Source of the DNA: Rhodosporidiobolus odoratus
Lineage: Eukaryota > Basidiomycota > Microbotryomycetes > Sporidiobolales > Sporidiobolaceae
Length of the DNA stretch: 64,000 nucleotides
Assembly (NCBI GenBank): GCA_034387635.1
Contig: JAOANU010000006.1
Coordinates: forward strand, 558,001 to 622,000
Reading direction: 5' to 3'
Notes under the pieces: generated by a model
Databases searched by the model: none
Seen by the model: the letters and a program-made list of their open reading frames with translations, nothing else
What the model was told of the DNA's origin: nothing
Part shown: positions 22,770 to 34,409 of the stretch, piece after piece
Layout of the letters: every line of letters starts with the position of its first letter
How positions within the stretch are numbered: the stretch's first letter is position 1
Translations under genes and position numbers: made by a program

Positions 22770-23035
22770 CCGCACAGTGCTCAAGCCTATGCGCATCCTG
22801 ACCTTCCTCTTCGGCGAGACCGGCGTGTACATTTCCTCTTTCACCTCGACCTTCCCAGTCTGGTCTTCTCAGGTAGCGAGGCAGATGACCCAGGGAATGC
22901 GTCGAGTACGACACGCAGATGACGACAATAGCGGGTGAGAAGCCTCGAGTGCCGACAGCAGCGACTACGAGTCAGATGTGGAAATTGAGATAGGATATCA
23001 AGCCCATCGTGCGTCCTTTCCAAGGCCTCGTTCCT
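22770..23035 (+). pseudogene. Fragment of kinase-like family (copy 4)
   Basis: Resembles the second half of exon 2 of the two intact paralogues: a LTFLFGETGVYISSFTSTFP relic, then after a stop SADSSDYESDVEIE and a remnant of the exon 2 donor context (KPIV|GTGCGTCC-like). Frameshifted and truncated on both sides; no start, no exon 3. Confidence 0.65.
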
Positions 23036-23518
23036 CTCGTGTCTGAGCCGCGAAGAAGTCATCGAGCAAGGAGAGTCATCGACAGTCAAACGAGCTCGCG
23101 GTCATGGGCAACCGAGGATCAGGACGAAAGAGCTCTTGCACGACCAGCGTGTGCCGCAGGTATAGACGACTGAGGAGAAGAGCTTAACGTTCAATGGGTA
23201 TAGCCTTTGGGTGTAGGCAACTAGGTGCACACAGAAGAAGAGGAGGAGAGAAGACGAAGGAGGCGCGAAGAAGCTGGCACTATCTCGGCGAGGGAGGGGA
23301 GAAGACGAGCAGGCTCGAAGGACCGTGTAACGAGTGTAAGGCTCAGTGTCTGCAATACGCGCGCAGGAAAGAGGGAGAGGGAACTATGCAACAGTAGGAA
23401 GAAGGGTATCGGAGCATGCCGAATGAGGCGAGACGACAGTGCGAGAAAGACGAAGTGGTACAATGGCTGGCGGGCTGCAAAGGGCGACGGCCGGGAGAGG
23501 AGACCGAGGGAGGCGCGC
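23036..23518. other. Intergenic, right edge of island
   Basis: About 480 bases of purine-rich sequence (many GAAGAGGAGG runs). No gene supported; 3' flank of the Mid2-like gene. Confidence 0.35.
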
Positions 23519-25012
23519 CTAGTACCGGTTGCCGGTCCTACTCTGCGCCCTGGCCTGCGCCGCGTAGTCGTATGCGCCAGTACCAGCAGAGTGGCTGTTC
23601 ATCGTGCCCATCCTACCGAGCTGAGACGGCGCAGGGGAGCCTGCACCTGCACGCTGGAGGTCGGCGTAGCCGTAGGCTTGTTCGTGGGGGTAGCCGGCTA
23701 AAACAAAGGAGAGGGTAGACAGACGAGGACGCGTCAGTGAGGAGCTTGTCACGGCTTGGAAGCAGTTGAAGGACGGGGGCAGGGCATAAGGAGCTGTAAC
23801 TCACGCTGAGCATTCGGGTAGGCGGCAGAGCCGTAGTAGGGAGCCTGGTGGTATTGGGGGCCGTTGTAAGGGATCGAAGGGATGCTGTGTTGCCTGTCCA
23901 AAGTCGGAAGGATTGTCAGCGATTGCGGCAATCGAAACTCTACTTCGGCAGATCGAGCAGATAGGTGCAGCGAATAACGAGTAGAACGGTAGGAGAAAAC
24001 GCACGACTCGCTCATCGCCATTCCCCTCATCCCGCTCTTGCCCGAATCACTCCTAGCCAGACTCGCGGCATACCCGCCGCCACCGTAAGCGCCACTCATC
24101 TGACTCTGACTGCGCTGATGCGCCATGTTTGCAGCATGGTCGTTGTGCGGGTCTTGACCCGGAACAAAGTCGATAGGCTCGAGTTTGGCTTCGAACTTGC
24201 GAGAAGGGGAGAATTTGGTCTTGCGGACGATCTGCGTGAGTGAGCACGTTCGAACAGTATCAGTGAAGCGCTGATAACGAGGCACGGAAAGAGGCAGAAC
24301 GTACGGTCCAAATGGCCGCAGCTCCCGCGACGCAAGCAGCAACGACAATGATCGGAATCAATGTAGCCTTGCCAATCCCGCTCGACCCCTTGTCCTCCTT
24401 GTCTGAATCCTTGCTCGCGCTAGCCGACGCGGCGCCAGACGAAGCCGTGCTCGAGCCGCTGTGCTCGGCGTCCGAAACGGACGAAGTCTCCGTGATGGTG
24501 CTCGCTTCGTCGGCCTCGGAAGAAACTGCGTTCTTGTCACCTTTCGACGCCGATGCGACCGAGCTCTCCGTTGCGGGGGCGCTGGCAGAAGAGGGTGCAG
24601 CTGCGGTATCGGAAGTGGGCGCAGAGGAAGACTCAACGACCGGTGCGGCGCTCGAGCTGTCGTCCGCCGGGGCGGCGCTGCTCTCCTCCGTCGCTGGTGC
24701 TGCACTCGAAAGCGCCGCACTGCTGGCCGCCGCGCTGCTGGTAGCTGCCGGGGCCGCCGCGGAGCTTGGAGCGGTCACAACGGCCGGACTGGTTTGAGCA
24801 GCTGGAGAAGTTTCTCCTGCCACACTGGTTCGCTCATCGCCAATGGCGGCGAGGGCGATGCTCGATTGACGTTTGCGGAGGAGTTGCATGCCGTGAGCGG
24901 CTCCGGGGTGGGCTAGTGCTCCCATATGTCTAGGTTGGAGGTGGGGGTCGAGGTGAGCGAAGGCGGTTGCGGCGGCGAGGGCCATGAGGGGGATGACCGT
25001 GTGCGACTTCAT
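23519..25012 (-). CDS. Mucin-like single-pass membrane protein (Mid2/Wsc-sensor-like)
   Basis: Four exons: 25012-24305, 24231-24005, 23893 to about 23807, and about 23700 to 23519. The start MKSHTVIPLMALAAATAFAH was preferred to an upstream in-frame ATG because it opens with a signal peptide. The ectodomain (residues about 40-200) is almost entirely Ser/Ala/Thr/Pro, as in O-mannosylated cell-wall sensors. A single membrane helix follows (ATLIPIIVVAACVAGAAAIW), then a basic stop-transfer (IVRKTKFSPSRK) and a Gly/Tyr/Gln/Ser-rich cytosolic tail of about 130 residues. Donor GTGCGT at 24004 was chosen over a nearby GT since it keeps the tail frame. No Cys-rich WSC domain is seen, so Mid2-like architecture is the closer match. 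A role in wall-stress signalling is inference. Confidence 0.78.
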
Positions 25013-25881
25013 TGTAGCCACTGAATGGGGTGGGAAGGGGGCCGGAGCAGTAGGAGAGACGATGTCGAGGATGGTTGGTGAGGAGAAGGTTGGTTGAGGG
25101 ACAGGAGCGCGATCGAACCACGCGGTGGAAGGACTAGGTAGATGCGGTGGTGGTTTCAAAAGAGGGTGTGACTGTAGTAAATAGCCTAGATTGCTGTCCT
25201 GAGCAGTCTAGCTGGGAGTTGAGGGAGAAGTAATGGATAGAAGAGGAGGATGAGGAGGTTGGATGGGAAGCGGGGGGGCGTGCGTCGGAAGGATTCGAAG
25301 GGGTGGAGGAGAGCTGAACTCTGTACGGTGTGAGTGACTTGGCCTGCAAGAAATTTGTATACTTTCGAGAGCGAGAGAGTCGAGGCGAGAAGGAACAGTA
25401 AAACGGTCAACAAACGGCGCGGACCGACGCGTTCTTCTTTCCTGCCAACGACATCTCTAGACCGCACTAGCTCCAGAGGCATCACATAACTCGTCCTGCC
25501 ACCCTGAATGCGCACCCGTACGCGTTGACAGCACTGGACGAGCAGACACCAGCATGAAAAGTACAACCCGCCGTTGAAAGCGGGTTTTGCTCGTATTCAG
25601 ACTCAGGGTGTTCGTGATGCTACAACGATAGGGGTGTGGTAAAGCTCGGAACAAATGTAATGTTGAGAGGCAACTGCGAGAAACCGGATGAGGCCGATCA
25701 CAACGAAATACCGGAGAATAAGGAGGAAGATGAGGACGAGGACGAGGTGAACGAGAAAGGATCTGGCCCGAACGCAGGCTAGAGTTGGGAAGAACTGCAT
25801 GTGCTGGCAGAGAGGAAGTAGGTGGAAACGGAAAAGCGAGTAGTACACGGGGCCGAAGAGTAGATGGCGAGGAGAAGTCGC
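25013..25881. other. Upstream region of the Mid2-like gene
   Basis: About 870 bases, flanked by two minus-strand genes. No further gene supported; a GTATACAAA on the minus strand near 25356 is a possible core-promoter element for a long leader. Confidence 0.35.
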
Positions 25882-27241
25882 CTATAGCACACCGAAGAGG
25901 TCCTCGGTGGCGCAGCAGAACTGCAGGCGAGACGGCGTGTCGAGTCAGAGCAAGAAGAGTATGTGTAGAGCCAGACACACACCTTTCCGCACGCAACACT
26001 GGCACTCAGCGAGTACTCCGAAATGGCGACCTTCTCATCGACGAGGTGGTCGGCAAAGTTGTCGGGTCTGTGCAGCACGACGAATCAGCTTCGGGACTCC
26101 GCTTTGAGCATGTTGAATGGTGAACAATGTACCCGTGAGCCATGGCGCCGACGAAGACACAGATAGAGTGGGTGTCAGGAATGGTAGGAAGGTAGTCGCG
26201 CAGGCGGACAGGCTTGGCATCGAAGGAAAGGGCTGCGGAGGGAGCCGGAGAGTCAGCGATGCACCGACGCCAAGGTAAGGAGACGACGTGGAAGAGGGAG
26301 GAGAAGGTTGCAACGGAACGTACTGATCTTGTGGCATTGTGAGGGGAGGTGGTCGGTGATGGGGTTCTGTAAGCGGGCAAATTAGCTGAGGTCTGAAAAG
26401 GGATACAGGGCTAGAAGAAAGGAAGAGACTGGCGCACCTTGATAACCTTGAGCAGCTTTTCCGACCCGTTGATGGAGCGGATGGAAAGGCGATGCAGAAG
26501 TTGGACTGTCGAGCCAGAAAGACGCGTAAGCTTCGTTGCTGTATCGGAGCACACTCAACGGGACGCACCCATAAGACCGCCGAAACGCTTGAAGGTCCTA
26601 GGAATCCGAACTGCCGGGTTGACCTCGATCAAGACGCCCTTGGCAGTATGAATGTAAACCTGGAGCCGTCCAGCCTTGTTTAGCGGCGAGTCGAGGAGCG
26701 TGAGCAGACACTGCAGGAAGCAAAAGGCGTGAGGTTCGAGGGGAGAAATGGAAGAACAGAGGCGCGAGAAAAGGCGTACTTGGTGGGTAATGTCTGGCCT
26801 TGCATGCGCGATATCCCGTCCCATCTTGGCCAGCACACCCTGGTGGTCGTCGCAGTTCAGCAAGCTGTACTTCTCCTCGCCCTTACCTCCCCTCGGTCCC
26901 GCCGGAGTGGAATGCTTGTACGTCTCAAGGCAAGCCTGCTCGAGGACGACGATCAACCTCCTCGTCGAGTCCTTGTCGGCGTTGGTCTTGGGTGCCTTTG
27001 GTGCGGCAGGGATCATAGTGGGGTTGAGGGGGGGAGAGCCGGGAGCAGGACGCTTGCGAGATTGCTTTGACTTGGGAGGTTGAGCGATGGGAACGGCATG
27101 AGACGAGGTCGAGGCTGCGCTGGCAGCAGCCTGGGTCTTGGCGGAGGGTACGAATGTAGGAGAGGAGACGGAGAGGGTTGCCTTCTTGACTTGGTCTGCG
27201 ACTGATGGCTTGGCATCCGCAGCGGGAGTGAGGTCGCTCAT
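25882..27241 (-). CDS. EMG1: 18S rRNA pseudouridine N1-methyltransferase Emg1/Nep1
   Basis: Six or so exons on the minus strand. After a disordered Ala/Ser/Lys-rich N-terminus ([20 protein letters not shown]) the SPOUT domain starts at [16 protein letters not shown]. It continues through [100 protein letters not shown], and ends with [31 protein letters not shown] and [15 protein letters not shown]. Emg1 methylates N1 of the hypermodified pseudouridine of 18S rRNA (helix 35) using S-adenosylmethionine and is needed for 40S biogenesis in the nucleolus. The rRNA-contact Arg-rich block RIPRTFKRF and the SAM knot (GAMAHG) are intact. Divergent from SCO1 over 221 nt. Confidence 0.95.
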
Positions 27242-27462
27242 GGTGGTTTGGCCGACGGGGGATTTGTATCGAGGACTACGAATCAAGCGGGACGCGGGCT
27301 GGTGGAGCTGCTGATGTGCTTGTTGAGAAGTCCGGGTAGACTAGTTACGTGAATATGTGGGAGTGTGGGTCAAATAGGAATGAGGAGGAGCAAGTGAAGC
27401 TCAAGGGAAGCAACGTCTCTGAGTTAAGTGACTGCACTTTGCTAGATCTACACACCAGAGCC
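27242..27462. promoter_or_regulatory. Divergent promoter EMG1 / SCO1
   Basis: 221 nt between the two start codons; must supply both promoters. No sharp motif recognised. Confidence 0.4.
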
Positions 27463-28793
27463 ATGCTATCAAACACACCTAGGACACTGCTGAACGCTTC
27501 CCGACCACTCGCACGCCGTTGCCTTCCTCCTGTCCTCTCTTCCTCATCCCGATTCTACTCAACTCCGACGCCATCATCGTCCTCATCTCCTTCCTCTGCC
27601 AATCCTTCCGCACAATCAGCAAAGCAGTTCCAAAACAGGGCACAAGCAGGTGTACGTCCGCTCTTTCCCCCCCGTTCTTACCCGTACTGACCTTCCCATT
27701 TCCCCCCGATTTTCCCGCCCCACTTCCGCCTACAACTCCTTCCGATGCCAGCCCTTCACCCTCAAGGCTGGTGCACTTTTCGTTGCAACCGGTCTAGGAT
27801 TATGGTACTACTTTGATCAGGAAAAGAAGAAGGTCAAGGAGCGGAAACGGATGGAGAATGCTGCGGCCAGGGTCGGGCGACCAAATATTGGCGGACCCTT
27901 CGCCTTGACCGACCACGAGGGACGCGAGTTCAGTGATCAAGACCTGTTGGGCAAGTGGAGCATGGTCTACGTAAGCCAGGCTGTTGACGATCCCGGAATG
28001 AGAACGAGCTGATCGCCTTTCCTCCGTTGCACTTTGTGACCTTGCTCAGTTTGGCTTTACTAACTGCCCCGACATTTGCCCTGAAGAGCTAGACAAGATG
28101 ACACTCGTCGTAGACTCGATCTGTGCGCCTCTCCTCTTTCACCTTTCCTCAACCTTCCTAATTGACCCTTGTTCCTTTCTTGCTCTTCTTGCTAGCCAAA
28201 TCCCACCAAACCGACATCCTCCCCGTCTTCATCACCTGTGATCCGGCACGAGACGACGTCAAGGCAGTCAAGACCTACGTCAAGGGTGAGCTTGATGCGT
28301 CCCCTTTCTTTGCGATATCTCGCTTCGGCATCGAGCTCAGAGCGCTCTTTAATCGTGGTCCTGTCATACTGACGCTCGTTCTTGCGATGCCGCAGACTTC
28401 CACCCTGCCCTCGTCGGCTTGACCGGTACCTACGAAGACATCAAGAAGACCTGTAGAGCCTAGTGCGTCCCTCTCCCGTCCTTTTTCCCCCTGCATCGTG
28501 TCAGCGCACACACGGGCTTTCAGCCTGTCGTAGAGGACCTTCAGGAGGTCACGCACTGACTCCTATACTGCCGATCCAGCCGCGTCTACTTCTCAACCCC
28601 ACCCTCCGCCAAACCCGGCGACGATTACCTCGTCGACCACTCAATCTTCTTCTACCTCATGGATCCGAAGGGCAAATTCGTCGACGCCTTTGGACGGAGT
28701 ATGGGCGCTCCGGATGTGACGAAGAAGGTTGAGGGATACCTCGAGGAGTGGAAGGAAGGGGGTGGGAAGGGGGCTTGGAGCGAAGGGCCGTAG
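27463..28793 (+). CDS. SCO1: Sco1-type copper chaperone for cytochrome c oxidase
   Basis: Exons 27463-27651, 27752-27970, then about four short exons to the stop at 28793. The start [20 protein letters not shown] gives an Arg/Ser/Leu-rich mitochondrial presequence, preferred over an in-frame ATG upstream. A membrane anchor follows ([20 protein letters not shown]), then the thioredoxin-fold domain: [40 protein letters not shown] with the copper-binding Cxxx[35 protein letters not shown] and [20 protein letters not shown] with the copper-ligand His. Sco1 is anchored in the inner mitochondrial membrane and delivers copper to the CuA site of Cox2. All key residues are present. The exon joins are supported by the continuous conserved domain. 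Confidence 0.95.
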
Positions 28794-29154
28794 AAATCAA
28801 GAGGACGATACAGTCACCACTCAACTTCCAAATAGCCGAGGAGACGCGGGACCGGAGGCGCACGAGCTGGACTCGTCGCCTTGCTTCTCTAACATCGGAC
28901 TACAGGAGGTGAGAGTAAGTCTACATCGTATGGCAGTATACCGTCTAGCAAGGACTGAGAGGAAGCGAAGTGGTATGTGACACGTACAGCGCTAAACAAC
29001 GATGGAGGAGAGGCAGAACGGATAGTAACAATATCGGAGAAAACGAGCGAAGGGAAGGGCAAGAACACAGAAGTGGCTCAAACGTTCGGGGTCAAACTGT
29101 GAAGCGGAGCGGTTCAGGCAAGCCTGAGACGTGGAGGAGGGCAGAGAGAGGGAC
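28794..29154. other. Convergent intergenic region
   Basis: About 360 bases between the 3' ends of SCO1 and the ADCK-like gene; nothing else supported. Confidence 0.4.
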
Positions 29155-31642
29155 TTACGAGTCGTAGCGAACCCACGAGTCGACGTCAGCCACAGCGAGG
29201 GAGGCAAGCTGGCGGGCTTCGATCCAGACCCAGACCTGCGCCGTCAGAAAGGTCAGATGTGCGCTTATCGTGCATCTCGCAATGCGAATGGTCCCGCCAG
29301 TGGAAGCAGAGCATTTCAGGAGAAAGGCCGCACCTTGAACATGCTTCCCAGGCTCTTCACGTCCATCCCACCAGCCGTACTCATGACCTGCTCCGCGCCA
29401 ACCTGTTTGCCCAGCTGTCTCAGGATCGGCAAAGCACTCTTGAACAAATCCATCTCGGGGTCCAACTGCCTCCCAATGCCCTCAAGGAGGAGAATCGAAA
29501 TAACGGTGTTGACAAAGTCGGCCTCCATCTTGACGTGGTGTTCGCGAACGTTCGTAAGGACTTGGGACAGGACGTCCGAAATCTTGATCTTGGCGAGCGA
29601 GAAGGTCTGACTCTTGACCGACAGGACAAGTTTCTGCATCTTGAGCGCGAACGTCTCCTCCTCAAGCACTAACTCGGGTGCTCTACACCGCTCGACCATC
29701 AGCTGTCCGGCGCGATAGCCGTCGAAGGCAGCGACTGCAGAGAAGAGGTCGAGGAAGTTTCTTCGGTTCAATTCGGAAAGACGAGTGACGAGGCCGGTAT
29801 CGATGAAGACGATTTCGGGTTGGTAGCCGTCGTCGTCAAGCTTGGCAAGTTCCGTCAGCCAGGCCGAGCGGTCGTGCTGCAGGGACCGAAGGTGGTGCAC
29901 GATTTCTTGACCATGGACGTTGTCGCTGGCGTCCGCAGCATCGGGTTCGGGTTTGTCGTGCCAGGTTGCCCAGAGAGAAGAGAGAACGCTGCGAGTAGAA
30001 GGCTTGAAGAACTTGATCATGATGTTTCCGGGCTGCGACAGCAAGAAAACGTCAACTCCGGTGATTCTGCAATCGGACAAGGGGGCGAGAGGGAAGGGGC
30101 TTACATGAAGGTCGGAGTGGACGAAGTTGTCAATGAGAAGCATGTTCTGTTTAACCCGAAAGGCGATCAGTGCGAAGTTCCTGACTTAGGCCGGGGAGGC
30201 TATCTACCAAGAAAGCGTCAAGTCCGAGATTGGCTATTCGGTGGTCAAAAGCGCCACCGCCGTTGTTGAGGAAGGCTTCCAGGGGAACCGCGTCTTCGAA
30301 CTCTTCGATGAGGACTTGCGGAGAGGTGTAGCGCTTGAGGGCGCGAGGGAAAGAGACGGTCGGGCGGTGCATGAACTTCTGCTCGAAGAGCTCTGTCGAA
30401 GTTGTAAGGCGATCAGTACCTGAACAAGGTGAGCAAAGAGCCATCAAGTACGCACTGAGGTTGTTCGCCTCGATCCGCAAGTCAACCTGGCTGAGCATCA
30501 TCTCTCCGAAGACCTGCACTTCCTCCGGGAAAGACAGCCATTCCATTCCTGGCAGCGCATTGAGCGCTTTCGCGAATCCCATCATGATCTTGAGGTCCCG
30601 CCGAATCTTCTTCTCAACACCGGGGTGCAGGACCTTGATCGCAACTGCCGCTGACGGCACTCGAGGAGGTCGCTTGTCGTCTGTCGTCGGGGCGATCGTC
30701 CTCGAGAGTCTAGCAGTCGGTGCAGGGTCGTCCGTGTGCTTGAGCGCAAGGTAGTCGTCCGGCAGGAGATCCGGGTTGAGGACCGCCTTGTACACCTGGG
30801 CAATCGCTCCAATACCAAGCGGTGTCTCGCGGAACTCGGCGAAGATTTGGGCGAAGGGTAGACCGAAAGCGCGCTCAATGACTCGCTTGGTGTACCGGAT
30901 GGAGTGAGGCTTGCCCTGCGAGTGGAGCTTGCCGAAGAGAACGCAGAGTTCGGCAGGGAAAAGATCGGTTCGGGAGCCGGCCCATTGCGCGAGCTGTTAC
31001 CAATACGTGTCAGGAGCGGCGCGCAAAGTGAGAGTAATGAAAGCTTACCTTGATAAACGTGGGTCCCGCTAATTCCATCTGATGCACCAGCAGTCGATAC
31101 CACCACCTCGTCGTGATCCTTTCCTTTTCCCGCTTCGGCCTCCCTCTTCGCCTATCCCGCGAATCATCGACCAGTTCGAGCGCCAGAATAGGTGCCGTCA
31201 CCATGACGGGCAAGAAGATCAACGCCAGATGCAAGAATCTGAAGCTGGTGGATATCGGTTCCCAGACGTAGTCGCGCAAGAACCGCCGGATGCGCCTGAT
31301 GAATCCTGGTGTTCGGTTGTCTTCGTCGGCTCCAGCTGGTATAAGGAACTCCTTGGCTTCGGGTTTCTCTACGGCGTCGAGGATGGTCTTGAGGGAGAGT
31401 TTCGGTTCGTCATGCGATTCGCAGAGAAGTGCAGAAGATCCTCCTACGCCGAGAAAGAGGGGAAGGAGGGCGAAGCGGAGGTGAGAATGATAGCGGAATC
31501 GACTTCGCTGTGTCCGGGCGAGAGAGGGAACGGGAGGATTGGGTGGGGTAGGTAGTCGGAGGGGAGGAGGCGGGGCGAAGCGATGCAGTGATCGGGCGAC
31601 CGAAGGCTGCTTCAGGGTTGTTGCTGGCCGTCGTGCGAGCAT
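29155..31642 (-). CDS. ADCK/UbiB-type atypical kinase (Cqd1/ADCK2-like), mitochondrial
   Basis: Five to six exons on the minus strand. The start MLARRPATTLKQPSVARSLH is a basic presequence. A membrane segment (FRFLHLALIFLPVMVTAPIL) lies before the conserved KxGQ-like block LAGPTFIKLAQWAGSRTDLF, followed by KLHSQGKPHS. Then come LGIGAIAQVYKAVL (Ala-rich loop typical of ABC1 proteins), a long insert, VAIKVLHPGVEKKIRRDL, and FPEEVQVFGEMMLSQVDLRI. Next are IDNFVHSDLHPGNI (catalytic HSDLHPGN) and EIVFIDTGLVTRL (the DFG equivalent, DTG). ABC1/UbiB proteins bind nucleotide and support coenzyme Q or mitochondrial lipid distribution. The insert before VAIK and the WAGSRTDLFP motif point to the Cqd1/ADCK2 branch. 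Last exon: VWVWIEARQLASLAVADVDS. Family confident, subfamily less so. Confidence 0.88.
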
Positions 31643-31897
31643 GGCTGGCTGTCTTGGCCCCACAGATAAGCCAGTCGAGGGGAGTACAGGAAGCGAAACT
31701 GGCGGTGACGATCGAGAAAGCCAACAATCGCACGCCTCTTCTGACGGGACAAAGGATGTACAGCTCTGCGAGAAGCTAATTCGACCGCGTACGACCGTTG
31801 ACTATACGGTCTCGCTCTCTCTCCTGATCTCGCAGCCCCTTGCTAAGGCATACACATCACCGTTACACCCGAAGACATGAATAGAAAGCCTAGCTCC

Positions 31898-32996
31898 TCA
31901 AAGCTGTACCACGAGCCTTTGCTCCCTCTGTTCCCTGAAGAGCTGCGCCGCCGAAACCGATTCCTCCTCCTCTGGCTGACGCGGTACGGGCCAATGCTTG
32001 TGCACCTCTTTCTCCGAGCGCATCTGCGCACCGGCGGAGCGGTAGAGATCGAGAGGAATCCAACCGATGAAAGCGACGTCGCCGAAACCTGCGAAGTGTG
32101 TACCGTCAGCATGGCACGAAGAACTCGCGGGCATCTAAGAACTACGGACCGCCAAAGTCGTACACCTTGTTGATGCGCAGGCGGGCATAGAAAGCCGAGT
32201 GAGGGCCGTTGGGCGGAATCCATCCACGAGCATCAGGGTGGGCTGAAGCGGTGAGGAAGAGTGAGGGTCAGTGTTTCGTGAACCTCAATCAGGCTGGCAG
32301 CCGGCAGAGTTTGGAGAGGCAGCCAACAGAAGCCGAAACGCACCTTCCAAATAAGTCTGCTTGCATTTCTCGAGCTCCTCCTCGCCTTCGACCCTTTCGA
32401 TGGCTCCGAACAGGGCAATGCGTCTCCGTCCAGCAGCGAGGTTCCCGTCCCCGAAGCCATACATGTCGTTGATGGTGATGGTAAGGTTGGGAGGGTTAGG
32501 AGGGAGAGCGTTGCGGTAGATCTGTGCCCGAGAGGTCCAGGAAGAACTGGTCAGCGGAGCACCGAGACCTTCAGGGCGGAAGAAAAGGACGAACCCCAGC
32601 GATGGGCATGGCGAGGAAGAGCAAGTCGCCATTCGAGTCGGGGTACGGAGCATAGTACTCTTGCTGGGCACGCGCAAGACGTGGTCAGCTTTGTCGCGCA
32701 GGAAGGGATAGTAATGCAGGAAGGGCGACGAACCAGTCCGAAGGGGAGTCCAGCACCGGGAGACCTGTCGTCCTCTGGGAATACGCTCATGAGCACGCCC
32801 GTGCCATAGGAGCGGTATGCGATGAGCTCGCGAACGTGGACGGCTGCATCCGGGTGGCGAGATGAGTGAGATCGGGGGGCTCGATGAGCGAGAGAGGAGA
32901 GAGGAGCCCACCTGCTTCGTCAATAGTCTCGCGGGCAAAGGCAGTTTGAGCTAGTGCGCTGAGTGCTAGAGTGAGGGCTGAGACCAGTCTAACCAT
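31898..32996 (-). CDS. CREG-like secreted/vacuolar FMN-binding split-barrel protein
   Basis: About six short exons. The start MVRLVSALTLALSALAQTAF has a signal peptide. The mature part reads AVHVRELIAYRSYGTGVLMS, EYYAPYPDSNGDLLFLAMPI, NLTITINDMYGFGDGNLAAG, RRRIALFGAIERVEG, AHPDARGWIPPNGPHSAFYA, RLRINKVYDFGGFGDVAFIG, WIPLDLYR. This is the pyridoxamine-5'-phosphate-oxidase-like fold of the CREG family (cellular repressor of E1A-stimulated genes), which are glycoproteins of the secretory/lysosomal route that often cannot bind FMN. N-glycosylation motif NLT is present. An acidic/Gln-rich C-terminal tail follows. Function in fungi is not established. Divergent from PEX11 across 231 nt. Confidence 0.85.
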
Positions 32997-33227
32997 TCTG
33001 ATTGACTTATGAGTTGGAAGAAGGAGAGTCGGTAAAGTCGGCTAAGATCAGGAAACAGAAGCCGGACATTGTCTCCCTCTACCACATCCAGCGTATTCGC
33101 TGTACATATCTCTGGATACCGGATTGTAGCGTGCATCGATCGCTCAAGCCACGCCTACCAACTCGTCTCGCCATTTCCGCCAAGTTCTGCCCCCTCTCCC
33201 CACTTCATCACTTCCCGCTCGTCCAGC
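32997..33227. promoter_or_regulatory. Divergent promoter CREG-like / PEX11
   Basis: 231 nt between the two start codons; a pyrimidine-rich stretch precedes the PEX11 start. Confidence 0.4.
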
Positions 33228-34409
33228 ATGGTGTGCTTTCTGCTGCTTATCAGATACCGCTCTATGACTCATAGCGATCGTGTTGACCTCCATAGACTAT
33301 CGCCCATCAGCTTGTGCTTCATCCGGCCGTCACCGCCTCTCTCAAAGTCGGCTCGACCACCGGTAGGTACCCCATCCGCCCTCTTCCTACGCCGTTCTGC
33401 GGCTGACTCGTGCTGTCGAAATTACAACAGTCGGCCGCGACAAGCTATACCGTGCCATCCAATACTTTGCCCGCTTTCTCGCCTACTGTACGTACTTTTC
33501 TACCACGTGAAAAGGAAGACTAGCAGAAACATGTCTGCTCACTCACGCTGTCTCACACAGACTGCCTTCGCAAAGGCTACAGCGATCAGACTGTGCAGCG
33601 CCTGTCGGCATTGAAGAGCACCCTTGCCCTGTCTCGCAAACGTACGTTGTTCGCATACTTTTCTTGACTCGTCCTTTTGCGGCCGGACAAATGTAGGACT
33701 GATGCATGCCACCTTCGCAGTGATGCGCATCGGCAAGCCTTTCGAGCATCTTCAGGCTGCCATCAAGGGTCTCGACATCTCTGACCCCATTCTGAAGTTT
33801 ACCGCCATTGGTCGTCAGCTAGGCTACGCGGGTTACCTCTTCAACGACATGCTCGTCTGGGTGCGTTCTCCCTAGTGCTTGGGTGCGGAAGTTTCGCTGA
33901 TGGCTTCGCGCAGGTCCACACTGCCAAGGTCCGCCCCTTCACCCCACCAACCATCCAGAAAATCCAGCAGCGCGCGGCGAGGCTCTGGTTGACCGGCATT
34001 GCATTTTCCCTCGCTTCAAGCGTGTATAGGCTGGTTGAGCTGAGGAGACGGGAGAGGCTGGCGCTCAGGGCCGCGAGGACGGCAGAAAAGGATGACTACA
34101 AGGCGGAACTGAAGGCGGTCAGGACGTGCGTTGCCGTTGCACACCTTACCCTCCCTCGGTCACCCGTTGTTCCCTGTACTATCCGCGTATGCTCAGAGTG
34201 GCGCTCAGAAGACTGATCCGTTCTGCTTCCCCACTTACAGTCAGCAATCGGCCGTTCGCACCCAGTTCACCCAGGATGCGCTCGACATCCTTCTACCCGC
34301 CGGCACGCTCGGCTACCACAGTCTCGACGACGGTCTCCTCGGTCTCATCGGAACGGCAACCTCGCTCATGGGTCTTAGGGGTCAGGCTCAGAAGGTGTTG
34401 GGCAAGTAG
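33228..34409 (+). CDS. PEX11: Peroxisomal membrane protein Pex11
   Basis: The domain begins HQLVLHPAVTASLKVGSTT, then VGRDKLYRAIQYFARFLAYY, CLRKGYSDQTVQRLSALKST, MRIGKPFEHLQAAIKGLD, FTAIGRQLGYAGYLFNDMLV, TPPTIQKIQQRAARLWLTGI, and ends TQDALDILLPAGTLGYHSLD, DGLLGLIGTATSLMG. This covers the whole Pex11 family (about 240 residues), including the amphipathic N-terminal helix that remodels peroxisome membranes during elongation and division. The frame upstream of TIAHQLV is closed by a TAG, so a splice is needed. The only fitting solution puts the ATG alone at 33228-33230, followed by a 65-nt GT-AG intron (33231-33295). Later introns are short and GT-AG. Confidence 0.9.
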
